A stretch of 64,000 bases of DNA. Origin: Streptomyces klenkii. Lineage in GTDB: Bacteria; Actinomycetota; Actinomycetes; Streptomycetales; Streptomycetaceae. The DNA is taken from contig NZ_RBAM01000011.1 of NCBI RefSeq assembly GCF_003626645.1, positions 1-64,000 of the forward strand, written 5' to 3'. The notes below the pieces were generated by a model. It was not told where the DNA came from and ran no database searches. It was given only the letters and a program-made list of their open reading frames with translations. The position numbers and the translations under genes are program-made. Positions within the stretch are counted from its first letter, which is position 1. Every line of letters starts with the position of its first letter. Below are positions 18,084 to 26,243 of this stretch, one piece after another.

Positions 18084-20594
18084 TCAGGCGCCTCGCAGCA
18101 CCGCGCCCGTGCGCTCGACGGCCGCCGCGACGGCGGCGTCGCGCGCGGCGGACGCCTCCTCCGCGGTCAGCGTGCGGTCGGCCGCCCGGAAGCGCAGCGC
18201 GTAGGCGAGCGACTTCTTGCCCGCGCCGAGCTGCTCGCCGGTGAAGACGTCGAACAGGCGCAGCGACTCCAGCAGCTCGCCCGCGCCGGACCGCAGCGCG
18301 GCCTCGACGTCGGCGGCCGCGACGGAGGCATCCACGACGAGCGCGACGTCCTGCGTGGCCACCGGGAAGGAGGACACCTGCGGGGCCTCGACGGCACCGG
18401 TGCCGGCCCGCTCCAGGACATCGAGGTCGATCTCCATGGCGCAGGTGCGCTCCGGCAGGCCGAAGGCCTTGATGACGCGCGGGTGCAGCTCACCGGCGGA
18501 GCCGGCGAACACCTCGGCGCCGTCGACCACGGCGTAGAAGGCGGCGCAGCGGCCCGGGTGGAACGGCGCGCGCTGGTCCTGGCGGACGATCAGCTCGGCG
18601 CCGGCCTCACGGGCGACGGTGCGGCCGGCCTCGACGGCGTCGGCCCAGCCGGCCGGGCGGCCCTTGCCCCAGTAGCCGTCGCGCTCGCGCGCGCCGGCGA
18701 GGACGACGGCGGCGCGGCGCGGCTGCTGCGGCAGCGCGGCGTTCAGGCCGGCGATCTCCTCGTCGGTGGGGCGGCGGTCGACGGGCAGCCGGACCGGGGT
18801 GGTCTCCTCGCCCGTGGGCAGGAAGACGAGGCCGGTCTCGAAGAGGGCCAGGTCGTGCTCGCCGCGGCTGTCGTTGCGGCGCAGGGCCGTGAACAGGCCC
18901 GGCAGCATCGTGGTGCGCAGCGAGGGCTCGGCCTCGGAGAGCGGGTTGACCAGGCGCACCGTGGTGCGGCGCGGGTCGCCGGCCTCCAGGCCCAGGTGGT
19001 CGAGGGCCCAGTCCCCGACGAAGGGGTAGTTGAGCACCTCGACGTAGCCCGCGCCGGCCAGCGCCCGGCCGACGCGGCGGTGCAGCCGCTGACGGCGGGT
19101 CAGGCCGCGGCCGGCGGGGGGCGCCGGCAGGGTGGCGGGCAGGTTCTCGTAGCCCTCGAGCCGGATGACCTCTTCGGCGAGGTCGTTCGGGTCGGTGAGG
19201 TCGGGGCGCCAGCTCGGGACGGTGACGATCAGCTCGTCCTGCCCGTAGACGTCGCAGCCGACCTGCTGGAGGCGGCGGACGACGGTCTCCCGGCCGTACT
19301 CGACACCGGCGACGCGGTCCGGGTGGTCGGCGCGGATCGCGATGGTGCGCGGACCGCTGGGGGCGGTGAACGCGGTGACGCCGGCGTCGGCGGTGCCGCC
19401 GGCGAGCAGCACCAGCAGGTCGACGGTGCGCTGGGCGGCCGCGGCGGCCGCCTCCGGGTCGACGCCGCGCTCGAAGCGCTTGGCCGCCTCGGAGGGCAGC
19501 TTGTGGCGGCGGACGGCGCGGGCGATGGTGGTGGGGTCGAAGTGGGCCGCCTCGATGACCACCTCGGTGGTGGCCTGACCGGCCGCGTGGCCGGCGATCT
19601 CGGTCTCGGCGCCGCCCATGACGCCCGCGAGCCCGATCGGGCCGCGGTTGTCGGTGATGACCAGGTCCTCGGCGTCCAGGACGCGCTTGGTGCCGTCGAG
19701 GGTGGTCAGCTTCTCGCCGCGCTCGGCACGGCGGACGCCGATCGGGCCGTCGAGGCGCGAGCGGTCGTAGGCGTGCAGCGGCTGGCCGAGCTCCAGCATC
19801 ACGTAGTTGGTGATGTCGACGGTCAGCGAGATCGGGCGCATGCCGGCCTTCTGGAGGCGGCGCTGCAGCCAGATCGGGGAGCGGGCCTCGGGGTCGAGAC
19901 CGGTGACCGTGCGGGCCGTGAAGCGGTCGCAGCCGGCCGGGTCGGCGACCTGGACGGGGTAGCCGAAGCTGTTGGGGCCGGGCACGTCGAGCAGGGCCGG
20001 GTCGCGCAGCGGCAGGCCGTAGGCGGTGGCGGCCTCGCGGGCGATGCCGCGCATCGACAGGCAGTAGCCGCGGTCGGGGGTGACGGCGATGTCCAGGACC
20101 TCGTCGACGAGCTGGAGCAGCTCGATGGCGTCGGTGCCGGGCTCGTACTCCTGCGGGAGCACGATGATGCCGTGCGTGCCGTCGTCGCCCATGCCCAGCT
20201 CCTCGCCGGAGCAGATCATGCCGTGCGAGGTCTTGCCGTAGGTCTTGCGGGCGGCGATGGCGAAGTCGCCGGGCAGGACGGCGCCGGGCAGCACGACGAC
20301 GACCTTGTCGCCGACGGAGAAGTTGCGGGCGCCGCAGACGATCTCCTGCGGCTCACCGGTGCCGTTGGCCGTGCCGACGTCGACGGTGCAGAAGCGGATC
20401 GGCTTGCGGAAGCCCTCCAGCTCCTCGATGGTGAGGACCTGGCCGACGACCAGGGGGCCCTTCAGGTCCGCGCCGAGGCTCTCGACGCGCTCGACCTCGA
20501 GACCCGCGGCGATCAGCTTGGCCTGCACGTCGCGACCGGTCTCACCGGCCGGCAGGTCGACGTATTCCCGCAGCCAGGAAAGCGGGGCTCGCAT
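18084..20594 (-). CDS. pheT: Phenylalanine-tRNA ligase beta subunit
   Basis: An 836-residue large subunit of the (alpha-beta)2 enzyme that charges tRNA-Phe. The N-terminus MRAPLSWLREYVDLP is typical. It is followed by the EMAP/OB domain (GPLVVGQVLTIEELEGFRKPI), the B3/B4 editing region (YVMLELGQPLHAYD), a B5 domain and the C-terminal anticodon-binding FDX-ACB domain (SSFPVATQDVALVVD to the end). Its ATG overlaps the pheS stop by one base (TGATG on the minus strand), so translation is coupled and the subunits are made in balance. Confidence 0.98.
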   Translation of the reverse strand: MRAPLSWLREYVDLPAGETGRDVQAKLIAAGLEVERVESLGADLKGPLVVGQVLTIEELEGFRKPIRFCTVDVGTANGTGEPQEIVCGARNFSVGDKVVVVLPGAVLPGDFAIAARKTYGKTSHGMICSGEELGMGDDGTHGIIVLPQEYEPGTDAIELLQLVDEVLDIAVTPDRGYCLSMRGIAREAATAYGLPLRDPALLDVPGPNSFGYPVQVADPAGCDRFTARTVTGLDPEARSPIWLQRRLQKAGMRPISLTVDITNYVMLELGQPLHAYDRSRLDGPIGVRRAERGEKLTTLDGTKRVLDAEDLVITDNRGPIGLAGVMGGAETEIAGHAAGQATTEVVIEAAHFDPTTIARAVRRHKLPSEAAKRFERGVDPEAAAAAAQRTVDLLVLLAGGTADAGVTAFTAPSGPRTIAIRADHPDRVAGVEYGRETVVRRLQQVGCDVYGQDELIVTVPSWRPDLTDPNDLAEEVIRLEGYENLPATLPAPPAGRGLTRRQRLHRRVGRALAGAGYVEVLNYPFVGDWALDHLGLEAGDPRRTTVRLVNPLSEAEPSLRTTMLPGLFTALRRNDSRGEHDLALFETGLVFLPTGEETTPVRLPVDRRPTDEEIAGLNAALPQQPRRAAVVLAGARERDGYWGKGRPAGWADAVEAGRTVAREAGAELIVRQDQRAPFHPGRCAAFYAVVDGAEVFAGSAGELHPRVIKAFGLPERTCAMEIDLDVLERAGTGAVEAPQVSSFPVATQDVALVVDASVAAADVEAALRSGAGELLESLRLFDVFTGEQLGAGKKSLAYALRFRAADRTLTAEEASAARDAAVAAAVERTGAVLRGA

Positions 20595-21724
20595 CAGATC
20601 TCCATCCCGAACGGCCGGGTGAAGCGCACGTCACCCTCGACCATGTCTCGCATGTCCTCGACGCTGTGGCGGAACATCAGCAGTCGCTCGATACCGAACC
20701 CGAAGGCGAAGCCGCTGTACTTCTCCGGGTCGATGCCCGCGGCGGTCAGCACGCGGGGGTTGACCATGCCGCAGCCGCCCAGCTCGATCCAGCCCTCGCT
20801 GGAGCAGGTGCGGCAGGGGCGGTCGGGGTTGCCGGCCGACTCGCCGCGGCAGACATAGCACTGCATGTCCAGCTCGGCGGAGGGCTCGGTGAAGGGGAAG
20901 TAGTTGGGGCGCAGGCGCGTGGTCAGGCCCTCGCCGAACAGCGAGCGCACCATGTGCTCGATGGTGCCCTTGAGGTCGGCCATGGTCAGGCCCTCGTCGA
21001 TGGCGAGGAGCTCGACCTGGGTGAAGACCGGCGTGTGCGTGGCGTCCAGCTCGTCCATGCGGTAGACGCGGCCGGGGCAGATCACGTAGACGGGCGGCTC
21101 GCGGTCGAGCATCGTGCGGACCTGCACCGGGGAGGTGTGGGTGCGCAGCACGACGCCGGACTCGGCCTCCTTGGCCTTCTTGCCCGGGGCCTGCACGAAG
21201 AGCGTGTCCTGCATGGCGCGGGCCGGGTGGTCCTGCGCGATGTTGAGCGCGTCGAAGTTGAACCACTCCGCCTCGACCTCGGGGCCCTCGGCGACCTCGT
21301 AGCCCATGGCCACGAAGACGTCCTCGATGCGCTCGCTGAGGGTCGTGATGGGGTGGCGGGCGCCGGCCGGGGTGCGGTCGTACGGCAGGGTGACGTCCAC
21401 CGCCTCCTCGACCAGCACACGGGCGTCGCGCTCGGCCTCCAGCTCGGCCTGGCGGGCGGCGAAGGCCTTGTTCACGGCACCGCGGGCCATGCCCATGCGC
21501 TTGCCGGCCTCGGCCTTGGCCTGCGGCGGCAGAGCGCCGATCTCGCGGTTCGCGAGGGCGAGGGGCGAGCGGTCACCGGCGTGCGCGGCCTTGACCTCGC
21601 GCAGGGCGTCGAGGTCGGCGGCCGCGGCGACGGCGGCGAGCGCCTCGTCCCGCATGCGCTCGATCTCTTCCGGTTTCAGTGCCTCGACCTCGACAGGGTC
21701 GTACGACTTATTGGGTGCGGACAT
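20594..21724 (-). CDS. pheS: Phenylalanine-tRNA ligase alpha subunit
   Basis: A 376-residue catalytic subunit. The N-terminal coiled coil (residues ~15-110) is followed by the class II core: motif 2 is near THTSPVQVRTM and RVYRMDELDATHTPVFTQVE, and motif 3 is GFAFGFGIERLLMFRH. Between motifs 2 and 3 an inserted loop holds two Cys-x2-Cys pairs (CYVC and CRTC, 14 residues apart), likely a structural zinc knuckle. Most bacterial alpha subunits lack it; I believe it is usual in Streptomyces. The leader carries a conserved hairpin, and AAGAG precedes the ATG. Confidence 0.98.
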   Translation of the reverse strand: MSAPNKSYDPVEVEALKPEEIERMRDEALAAVAAAADLDALREVKAAHAGDRSPLALANREIGALPPQAKAEAGKRMGMARGAVNKAFAARQAELEAERDARVLVEEAVDVTLPYDRTPAGARHPITTLSERIEDVFVAMGYEVAEGPEVEAEWFNFDALNIAQDHPARAMQDTLFVQAPGKKAKEAESGVVLRTHTSPVQVRTMLDREPPVYVICPGRVYRMDELDATHTPVFTQVELLAIDEGLTMADLKGTIEHMVRSLFGEGLTTRLRPNYFPFTEPSAELDMQCYVCRGESAGNPDRPCRTCSSEGWIELGGCGMVNPRVLTAAGIDPEKYSGFAFGFGIERLLMFRHSVEDMRDMVEGDVRFTRPFGMEI

Positions 21725-21746
21725 CTCTTCCCGTGCTTCCGATTCT

Positions 21747-21766
21747 CTCCCAGCTACCGCTGGGAG
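21747..21766. repeat. CTCCCAGC-TACC-GCTGGGAG hairpin in pheS leader
   Basis: A perfect 8-bp stem with a four-base loop lies 23 bases upstream of the pheS start and is followed on the plus strand by GTGCCCCCA. I recognise this hairpin as a motif that recurs in Streptomyces intergenic regions. It may be a dispersed repeat or have a role in pheST expression. The remainder of 21725-21891 shows no gene. Confidence 0.6.
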
Positions 21767-21891
21767 GTGCCCCCAGGCTTCGCTTCGCCGGCGGCGCTTG
21801 CCCGACAGATGGGTGCCAAGGTCGTGCCAAAGGTGCCAAAGGTCGAGTCTAAGGGGCGCATGGTGGTCGTCGGGCCCGCGGGCCGCCCGCT

Positions 21892-23064
21892 TCAGGCCTG
21901 TGAGAGAAAGGCCGGGGCGCCCACGGGCAGGGTAAAACGGAACCGCGCGCCGCCGCAGGCGGCCCGCTCGACGGTGATCGTCCCGCCGTGGGCCTCGACG
22001 ATGCCCTTGACGATGTAGAGGCCGAGGCCGGTGCCGCCGCGCTTGCTGCCCCGCCAGAAGCGGGTGAAGACGCGGCTCATCGACTCCTCGGGAATGCCCG
22101 GCCCTTCATCGCTCACCGTGATCGCCGTACCTTCCGTGCCCTCCGGCCGTGCCGTCAGCAGCGCCGGCGCCACCTCTATCGTGACGCGCCCCTCGCCGTG
22201 GCGCACCGCATTTTCCAGGAGGTTGCCGAGGACCTGGTCGACCTTGTCGGGGTCGGCCCAGAGGGCGGGCAGGGGGGCCGTCACCTTGACCTCGAAGCGG
22301 TCGGGCCGGTGGCCCGCCGTGGTGTACGCCTGGACGTGGCGGCGGACGGCCGCGACGACGTCGACCGGCTGGCGGCGCAGCTCCAGGCGGCCGGAGTCGA
22401 TCCGGGAGATGTCGAGGAGCTCGGCGATCAGCCGGGTGACGCGGTCGGCGTCGGCGTCGACGGTCTCCAGCATCAGCCGCTTCTGGTCGTCGGTGAACCG
22501 CTCCCACTTGGCGAGGAGCGTGGCCGTGAAGCCCTTGACGGAGGTGAGCGGCGAGCGCAGCTCGTGGGCGACGGTGGCGATGAGCTCGGCGTGGCTGCGC
22601 TCGGTGCGGCGGCGGGCGTCGGTGCCGCGCAGCTGGACGACGAGCCGGCGCACGGGCCCGGTGGGCCGCTCGCGCACGTAGCGCACGGAGACGAGGACCT
22701 CGCGGCCGCCGGGGAGGAGAAGATTCCGCTCGGGCTGGCCCACCCGGGTGGTCAGGCCGCCGTACGGGTCGGTCATCGGCCACCAGCGGCGGCCGTCCAG
22801 GTCCTCCAGGGGCAGGGCGCTCTCCAGGGAACGGCCGAGCGCCTCGTCGGGCCGGACCGCGGTGATCCGGGCCGCGGCGGCGTTGAAGCAGGTGACCCGG
22901 CCGTTCTCGTCGGCGACGACGAGGCCGTCGGGGAGCTCGTCGGGGTGCAGGCCGAGGCCCGCGAGGCCCGCAGCGGGCGCTCCCTGCCCGGGGGAACCGT
23001 GCGGCGCAGCATCCGCCGCCGGAGCGGCGTCGGCCACGCCCCCGGAAGTCCTGACGTTCGTCAT
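21892..23064 (-). CDS. PAS-domain sensor histidine kinase
   Basis: A 390-residue cytosolic kinase with no membrane helix. The PAS domain is at ~40-140 (LPDGLVVADENGRVTCFNAAAARITAVRPDEALGR). The dimerisation/phosphoacceptor box is HAELIATVAHELRSPLTSVKGF with the conserved His. ATP-binding motifs are NLLENAVRHG (N box), VSDEGPGIP (G1), FWRGS (F box) and GGTGLGLYIVKGI (G2). No response regulator is adjacent, so it is an orphan kinase. The ATG at 23064 is preferred over GTG 23070 because GGAGG sits at proper distance only from the former. It may be co-transcribed with the methyltransferase ending 37 bases upstream. Confidence 0.93.
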   Translation of the reverse strand: MTNVRTSGGVADAAPAADAAPHGSPGQGAPAAGLAGLGLHPDELPDGLVVADENGRVTCFNAAAARITAVRPDEALGRSLESALPLEDLDGRRWWPMTDPYGGLTTRVGQPERNLLLPGGREVLVSVRYVRERPTGPVRRLVVQLRGTDARRRTERSHAELIATVAHELRSPLTSVKGFTATLLAKWERFTDDQKRLMLETVDADADRVTRLIAELLDISRIDSGRLELRRQPVDVVAAVRRHVQAYTTAGHRPDRFEVKVTAPLPALWADPDKVDQVLGNLLENAVRHGEGRVTIEVAPALLTARPEGTEGTAITVSDEGPGIPEESMSRVFTRFWRGSKRGGTGLGLYIVKGIVEAHGGTITVERAACGGARFRFTLPVGAPAFLSQA

Positions 23065-23100
23065 CCGCACCCCCTCCCGATCCCCCGGGGGGCAACCCTA

Positions 23101-23934
23101 CTAGCTGAAGGTCACGGAGCGGCACCCTCCGGGTGCACGCTGCGCACGGGCGGAGGCGTAGAGGCACACGGCGGCGGCCGTCGCGAGGTTCAGACTCTCG
23201 GCCTTGCCGTGGATGGGGACGCGCACCACGGCGTCGGCGAGCGCGCGGGTCTCCTCCGGCAGGCCCCACGCCTCGTTGCCGAAGACCCAGGCGGTGGGCC
23301 CGCCCATGGTGCCCCGGTCCAGCTCGGCGTCCAGGTCGCGGTCGCCCGCGCCGTCGGCGGCGAGGATCCGGGCGCCGACGCCCTGCAAGCCGCTCACGAC
23401 CTGCTCCACGGGGACGCCCACGGCGACCGGCAGGTGGAAGAGGGAGCCGACGGAGGCCCGTACGGCCTTGGGGTTGTAGAGGTCCACGGAGGCGTCGGTG
23501 AGCACGACGGCGTCGGCGCCGGCGGCGTCGGCGCAGCGCAGGACGGTGCCGGCGTTGCCGGGGTCGCGCACGTGGGCGAGGACGGCGACCAGGCGGGGAC
23601 GGCCGGCCAGGATCTCCTCGAAGGGCGTGTCCAGGAAGCGGCAGAGGCCGACGATGCCCTGCGGGGTGACGGTGTCGGACATCTCGGCGATGACCTCGTC
23701 CGTCGCGGTCAGGACGGGCACTCCGGCGTCGAGGGCGGCGGCGACGATGTCCGCGTGGCGCTCGGCGGCGTCCGGCGTCACGTACACCTCGACGAGGTGG
23801 CCGACGGCCTCGCGGACGGACTGCGGGCCTTCCGCGATGAAGCGGCGCTCCTTGGCGCGGAAGCTGCGCTTGGCAAGACGGCGGGCCGCGATGACACGGG
23901 GCGATCGCAGGGAGGTCAGCTCGGGGGCCGCCAT
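23101..23934 (-). CDS. TrmH/SpoU-family RNA 2'-O-methyltransferase
   Basis: A 277-residue SPOUT methyltransferase, SAM-dependent, probably acting on 23S rRNA. The N-terminal substrate-binding domain is at ~1-100 (AARRLAKRSFRAKERRFIAEGPQSV). The knotted catalytic domain has all three family motifs: HVRDPGNAGTVLRCADAAGADAV, AWVFGNEAWGLPEETRALAD and VRVPIHGKAESLNLATAAAV. Related actinobacterial proteins are annotated as 23S rRNA methyltransferases conferring thiostrepton or macrolide effects, but the exact nucleotide is not deducible. It follows rplT on the same strand after a terminator. Confidence 0.93.
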   Translation of the reverse strand: MAAPELTSLRSPRVIAARRLAKRSFRAKERRFIAEGPQSVREAVGHLVEVYVTPDAAERHADIVAAALDAGVPVLTATDEVIAEMSDTVTPQGIVGLCRFLDTPFEEILAGRPRLVAVLAHVRDPGNAGTVLRCADAAGADAVVLTDASVDLYNPKAVRASVGSLFHLPVAVGVPVEQVVSGLQGVGARILAADGAGDRDLDAELDRGTMGGPTAWVFGNEAWGLPEETRALADAVVRVPIHGKAESLNLATAAAVCLYASARAQRAPGGCRSVTFS

Positions 23935-24011
23935 GGGCTCACTTTCGGTTGCTGGTGTGCGCGGTGCGGTGCCGGCGGGGCGGCAGCGGGGTTCCTGGGG
24001 CCGGACGCGAG

Positions 24012-24042
24012 CGGACCCGCAGGCCGTGGGCCTGCGGGTCCG
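24012..24042 (-). terminator. Terminator of the infC-rpmI-rplT operon
   Basis: A 14-bp perfect stem with a 3-base loop (left arm 24012-24025, right arm 24029-24042) lies about 26 bases after the rplT stop. Confidence 0.8.
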
Positions 24043-24067
24043 GTCAGCAACAGCCTCGGGGTGCCGG

Positions 24068-24454
24068 TCAGGCAGCGGCCTTCGGGGCGTTGACGTCGGC
24101 CGGCAGGGCCTTCTGGGCGACCTCGACGAGCGCGGCGAACGCGTTCATGTCGTTGACGGCCAGGTCCGCGAGGATCTTGCGGTCCACCTCGATGTTGGCG
24201 GCCTTCAGACCCTGGATGAGGCGGTTGTACGTCATGCCGTTCTGGCGGGCAGCGGCGTTGATGCGCTGGATCCACAGCTGACGGAAGTCGCCCTTGCGCT
24301 TCTTGCGGTCGTTGTAGTTGTAGACCAGGGAGTGGGTGACCTGCTCCTTGGCCTTGCGGTACAGGCGCGACCGCTGGCCGCGGTAACCGCTGGCCGCCTC
24401 GAGGATCGCCCGACGCTTCTTGTGCGCGTTGACTGCGCGCTTGACGCGTGCCAC
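24068..24454 (-). CDS. rplT: 50S ribosomal protein L20
   Basis: A 128-residue basic primary 23S rRNA-binding protein needed for early 50S assembly. The sequence is canonical from the GTG start (MARVKRAVNAHKKRRAILEA) through YRKAKEQVTHSLVYNYNDRK and RQLWIQRINAAARQNGMTYN. It is third in infC-rpmI-rplT, 92 bases after rpmI. In several bacteria L20 represses this operon by binding leader RNA, which is relevant to the structured leader found here. Confidence 0.98.
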   Translation of the reverse strand: MARVKRAVNAHKKRRAILEAASGYRGQRSRLYRKAKEQVTHSLVYNYNDRKKRKGDFRQLWIQRINAAARQNGMTYNRLIQGLKAANIEVDRKILADLAVNDMNAFAALVEVAQKALPADVNAPKAAA

Positions 24455-24546
24455 TTGTTAACTCCTTGTAGCGGGGCCGTGGTGGATTCTCACACGACCC
24501 GAAATCGATTGGGTCCCGGTGTGGACGTGCGGCCGAAGCCGGAACG

Positions 24547-24741
24547 TCACTTGCCGAGAAGCTTCTTGATCTTCTTGGCGTCGGCCGGGGCCATCTCGGC
24601 GTTGCCGGTGAGGCGACGCGTCAGGCGGGACGACTTGTGCTCGAGCAGGTGGCGCTTGCCGGCGCGCTCGCGCAGGACCTTGCCGGAGCCGGTGACCTTG
24701 AAGCGCTTCTTGGCACCGCTGTGCGTCTTGTTCTTCGGCAT
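24547..24741 (-). CDS. rpmI: 50S ribosomal protein L35
   Basis: A 64-residue basic ribosomal protein, MPKNKTHSGAKKRFKVTGSG, ending NAEMAPADAKKIKKLLGK. The ATG at 24741 is fixed by the conserved N-terminus and a preceding GGAGAGAACGG. Longer upstream extension in the same frame is spurious. Middle gene of the operon. Confidence 0.98.
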   Translation of the reverse strand: MPKNKTHSGAKKRFKVTGSGKVLRERAGKRHLLEHKSSRLTRRLTGNAEMAPADAKKIKKLLGK

Positions 24742-24868
24742 AGCGCCGTTCTCTCCTCGTCGGTGGCACTCCCCCGGCCGGATCAGGGCGTACGGGAGTG
24801 TCATCTGTTTCGGTTGGTGTCCGGGGCGGATGCCCCGGGGGTCATCCGGGGCGCGGGGCGCCCCCGGA

Positions 24869-25483
24869 TCACGCCTCTGCGGGCTCCTCGGCGGCGTCCG
24901 CGGGCGCCGCGCCGGAGCGCTCCGCCTTGCGGGCGGCCTGTGCCTCGCGGGCTTCGGCCATCGCCTCGGTCTTCTTCTTGTGCGGACCGAGGACCATGAT
25001 CATGTTTCGGCCGTCCTGCTTCGGGTTCGACTCGACGAAACCGAGGTCCTGGACGTCTTCCGCGAGGCGCTGCAGCAGTCGGTAGCCGAGCTCCGGCCGG
25101 GACTGCTCGCGACCACGGAACATGATCGTGATCTTGACCTTGTCGCCCTGCTTGAGGAACCGGACGACGTGACCCTTCTTGGTGTCATAGTCGTGCGGGT
25201 CGATCTTCGGCCGGAGCTTCATCTCCTTGATGACCGTGTGCGCCTGGTTCTTACGCGCCTCACGGGCCTTCATGGCCGACTCGTACTTGAACTTCCCGTA
25301 GTCCATGAGCTTGCAGACCGGCGGACGGGCGTTCGCCGCCACCTCGACGAGGTCGAGGTCGTACTCCTGCGCAAGCTCCAGTGCCTTGGCAAGCGGCACA
25401 ATGCCGACCTGCTCGCCACTGGGACCGACAAGTCGCACCTCGGGGACTCGAATCCGGTCGTTGATGCGGGGCTCGGCGCTGAT
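24869..25483 (-). CDS. infC: Translation initiation factor IF-3 (AUC start)
   Basis: IF-3 binds the 30S subunit, monitors the start codon and prevents premature 50S joining. The 204-residue form has the N-domain NDRIRVPEVRLVGPSGEQVG, the linker rich in Lys/Glu, and the C-domain KIDPHDYDTKKGHVVRFLKQGDKVKITIMFRGRE, then an actinobacterial Ala/Glu-rich tail. No ATG, GTG or TTG is well placed. AGGAGG (25493-25488) lies four bases before an ATC codon at 25483-25481, giving (M)SAEPRINDRIRV. IF-3 genes elsewhere use AUU and similar codons as the basis of autoregulation. Upstream in-frame extensions run back through the leader terminator, so they are unlikely. Confidence 0.95.
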   Translation of the reverse strand: MSAEPRINDRIRVPEVRLVGPSGEQVGIVPLAKALELAQEYDLDLVEVAANARPPVCKLMDYGKFKYESAMKAREARKNQAHTVIKEMKLRPKIDPHDYDTKKGHVVRFLKQGDKVKITIMFRGREQSRPELGYRLLQRLAEDVQDLGFVESNPKQDGRNMIMVLGPHKKKTEAMAEAREAQAARKAERSGAAPADAAEEPAEA

Positions 25484-25775
25484 GGATCCTCCTCGGTAGC
25501 ACCACGCGGCGGCCTGGCGGGCGGCCACGTAACGTCTTTTCCTAAGACCAACCGCGCCGGTACACACAAAAATGCCCCGACGGGACACAGGCGGGGCTCC
25601 ATAAAACCGGAACACCGCCACGGCATGCCGCGGGGCGCATCGGGCAGCTCCATCGTCCGTACGGAACGATGGGCGCCGCCTGACCGGAGACCTGCCGGCC
25701 TGAGGCCGGGCGAGGTGGGAGAACGGAGCTCCACTTGTGGGCCGGGCACATGAGTGTCCAGCCGGTCGTTCCCTA
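25484..25775 (-). ncRNA. Structured infC leader with intrinsic terminator (attenuator candidate)
   Basis: About 290 untranslated bases precede infC. In order on the minus strand they include CCGGCC-TCA-GGCCGG (about 25711-25697), a dyad CATCGT/ACGATG around CCGTACGG (about 25671-25651), and then GCCCCG / CGGGGC (about 25600-25576) followed at once by ATTTTT. That last element is a textbook Rho-independent terminator inside the leader. The arrangement suggests premature termination controlled by a protein such as L20 or IF-3, as in ribosomal-protein leaders. Which alternative fold opposes the terminator is not resolved. Confidence 0.65.
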
Positions 25776-25805
25776 ACCCTAGCAGCTGGGGCTCAGGCGT
25801 GCTAA
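25776..25805 (-). promoter_or_regulatory. Putative infC operon promoter
   Basis: On the minus strand TTAGCA (25805-25800) and TAGGGT (25781-25776) are separated by 18 bases, a plausible vegetative promoter. It would start a leader of roughly 285 bases. Confidence 0.5.
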
Positions 25806-25848
25806 CCCGTGGCGAACCGATTCGGCACCGGCACGTATCGTGTCCGCC

Positions 25849-26211
25849 ATGAGCGACGCGACCCCCACCGGCGAGACGCCGGACTTTGACACCATGACCC
25901 GCGACATCGCGGACGTCCCCGCCGTCGAGGTGATCACCACGGTCGCGGTGCACCTGATGAGCTCGGCGGCGGTCAACCTCGGCCTCGCCGAGGAGGGCGA
26001 GCAGCACAAGGACCTCGACGAGGCGCGCAAGCTGATCACGGCCCTCGCCGGGCTCGTGACCGCCGGCGCGACCGAGATCAGCAACTTCCACGCCGGGCCG
26101 CTGCGCGACGGGCTGAAGTCCCTCCAGCTGGCCTTCCGCGAGGCGTCCGTCGTGCCGGACGAGCCGGGTCAGGGGCCCGGCGAGAAGTTCACGGGCCCCG
26201 TCTTCGGCTGA
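25849..26211 (+). CDS. DUF1844-domain protein
   Basis: A 120-residue acidic protein. The DUF1844 core is residues ~20-85 (VPAVEVITTVAVHLMSSAAVNLGL, then LDEARKLITALAGLVTAGAT). It is common next to infC in actinomycetes and of unknown function; the helices resemble a small four-helix module. The ATG at 25849 has no ribosome binding site, so it may be leaderless; a GTG three codons earlier is the alternative. It is divergent from the infC operon and convergent with the aquaporin gene. Confidence 0.9.
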   Translation: MSDATPTGETPDFDTMTRDIADVPAVEVITTVAVHLMSSAAVNLGLAEEGEQHKDLDEARKLITALAGLVTAGATEISNFHAGPLRDGLKSLQLAFREASVVPDEPGQGPGEKFTGPVFG

Positions 26212-26243
26212 TCTGTTCGTTTTCTGAAGCTTTGACGCCCCGG

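Noticed and set aside
17904..20858. A 984-codon open frame on the plus strand
   Set aside because: It is antisense to pheT and shows only Arg/Gly/Ala/Val-rich sequence from GC-rich complementary codons, with no domain.
25484..25621. A 46-residue N-terminal extension of IF-3 from an upstream ATG
   Set aside because: It would be translated through the leader terminator hairpin and is not homologous to IF-3.
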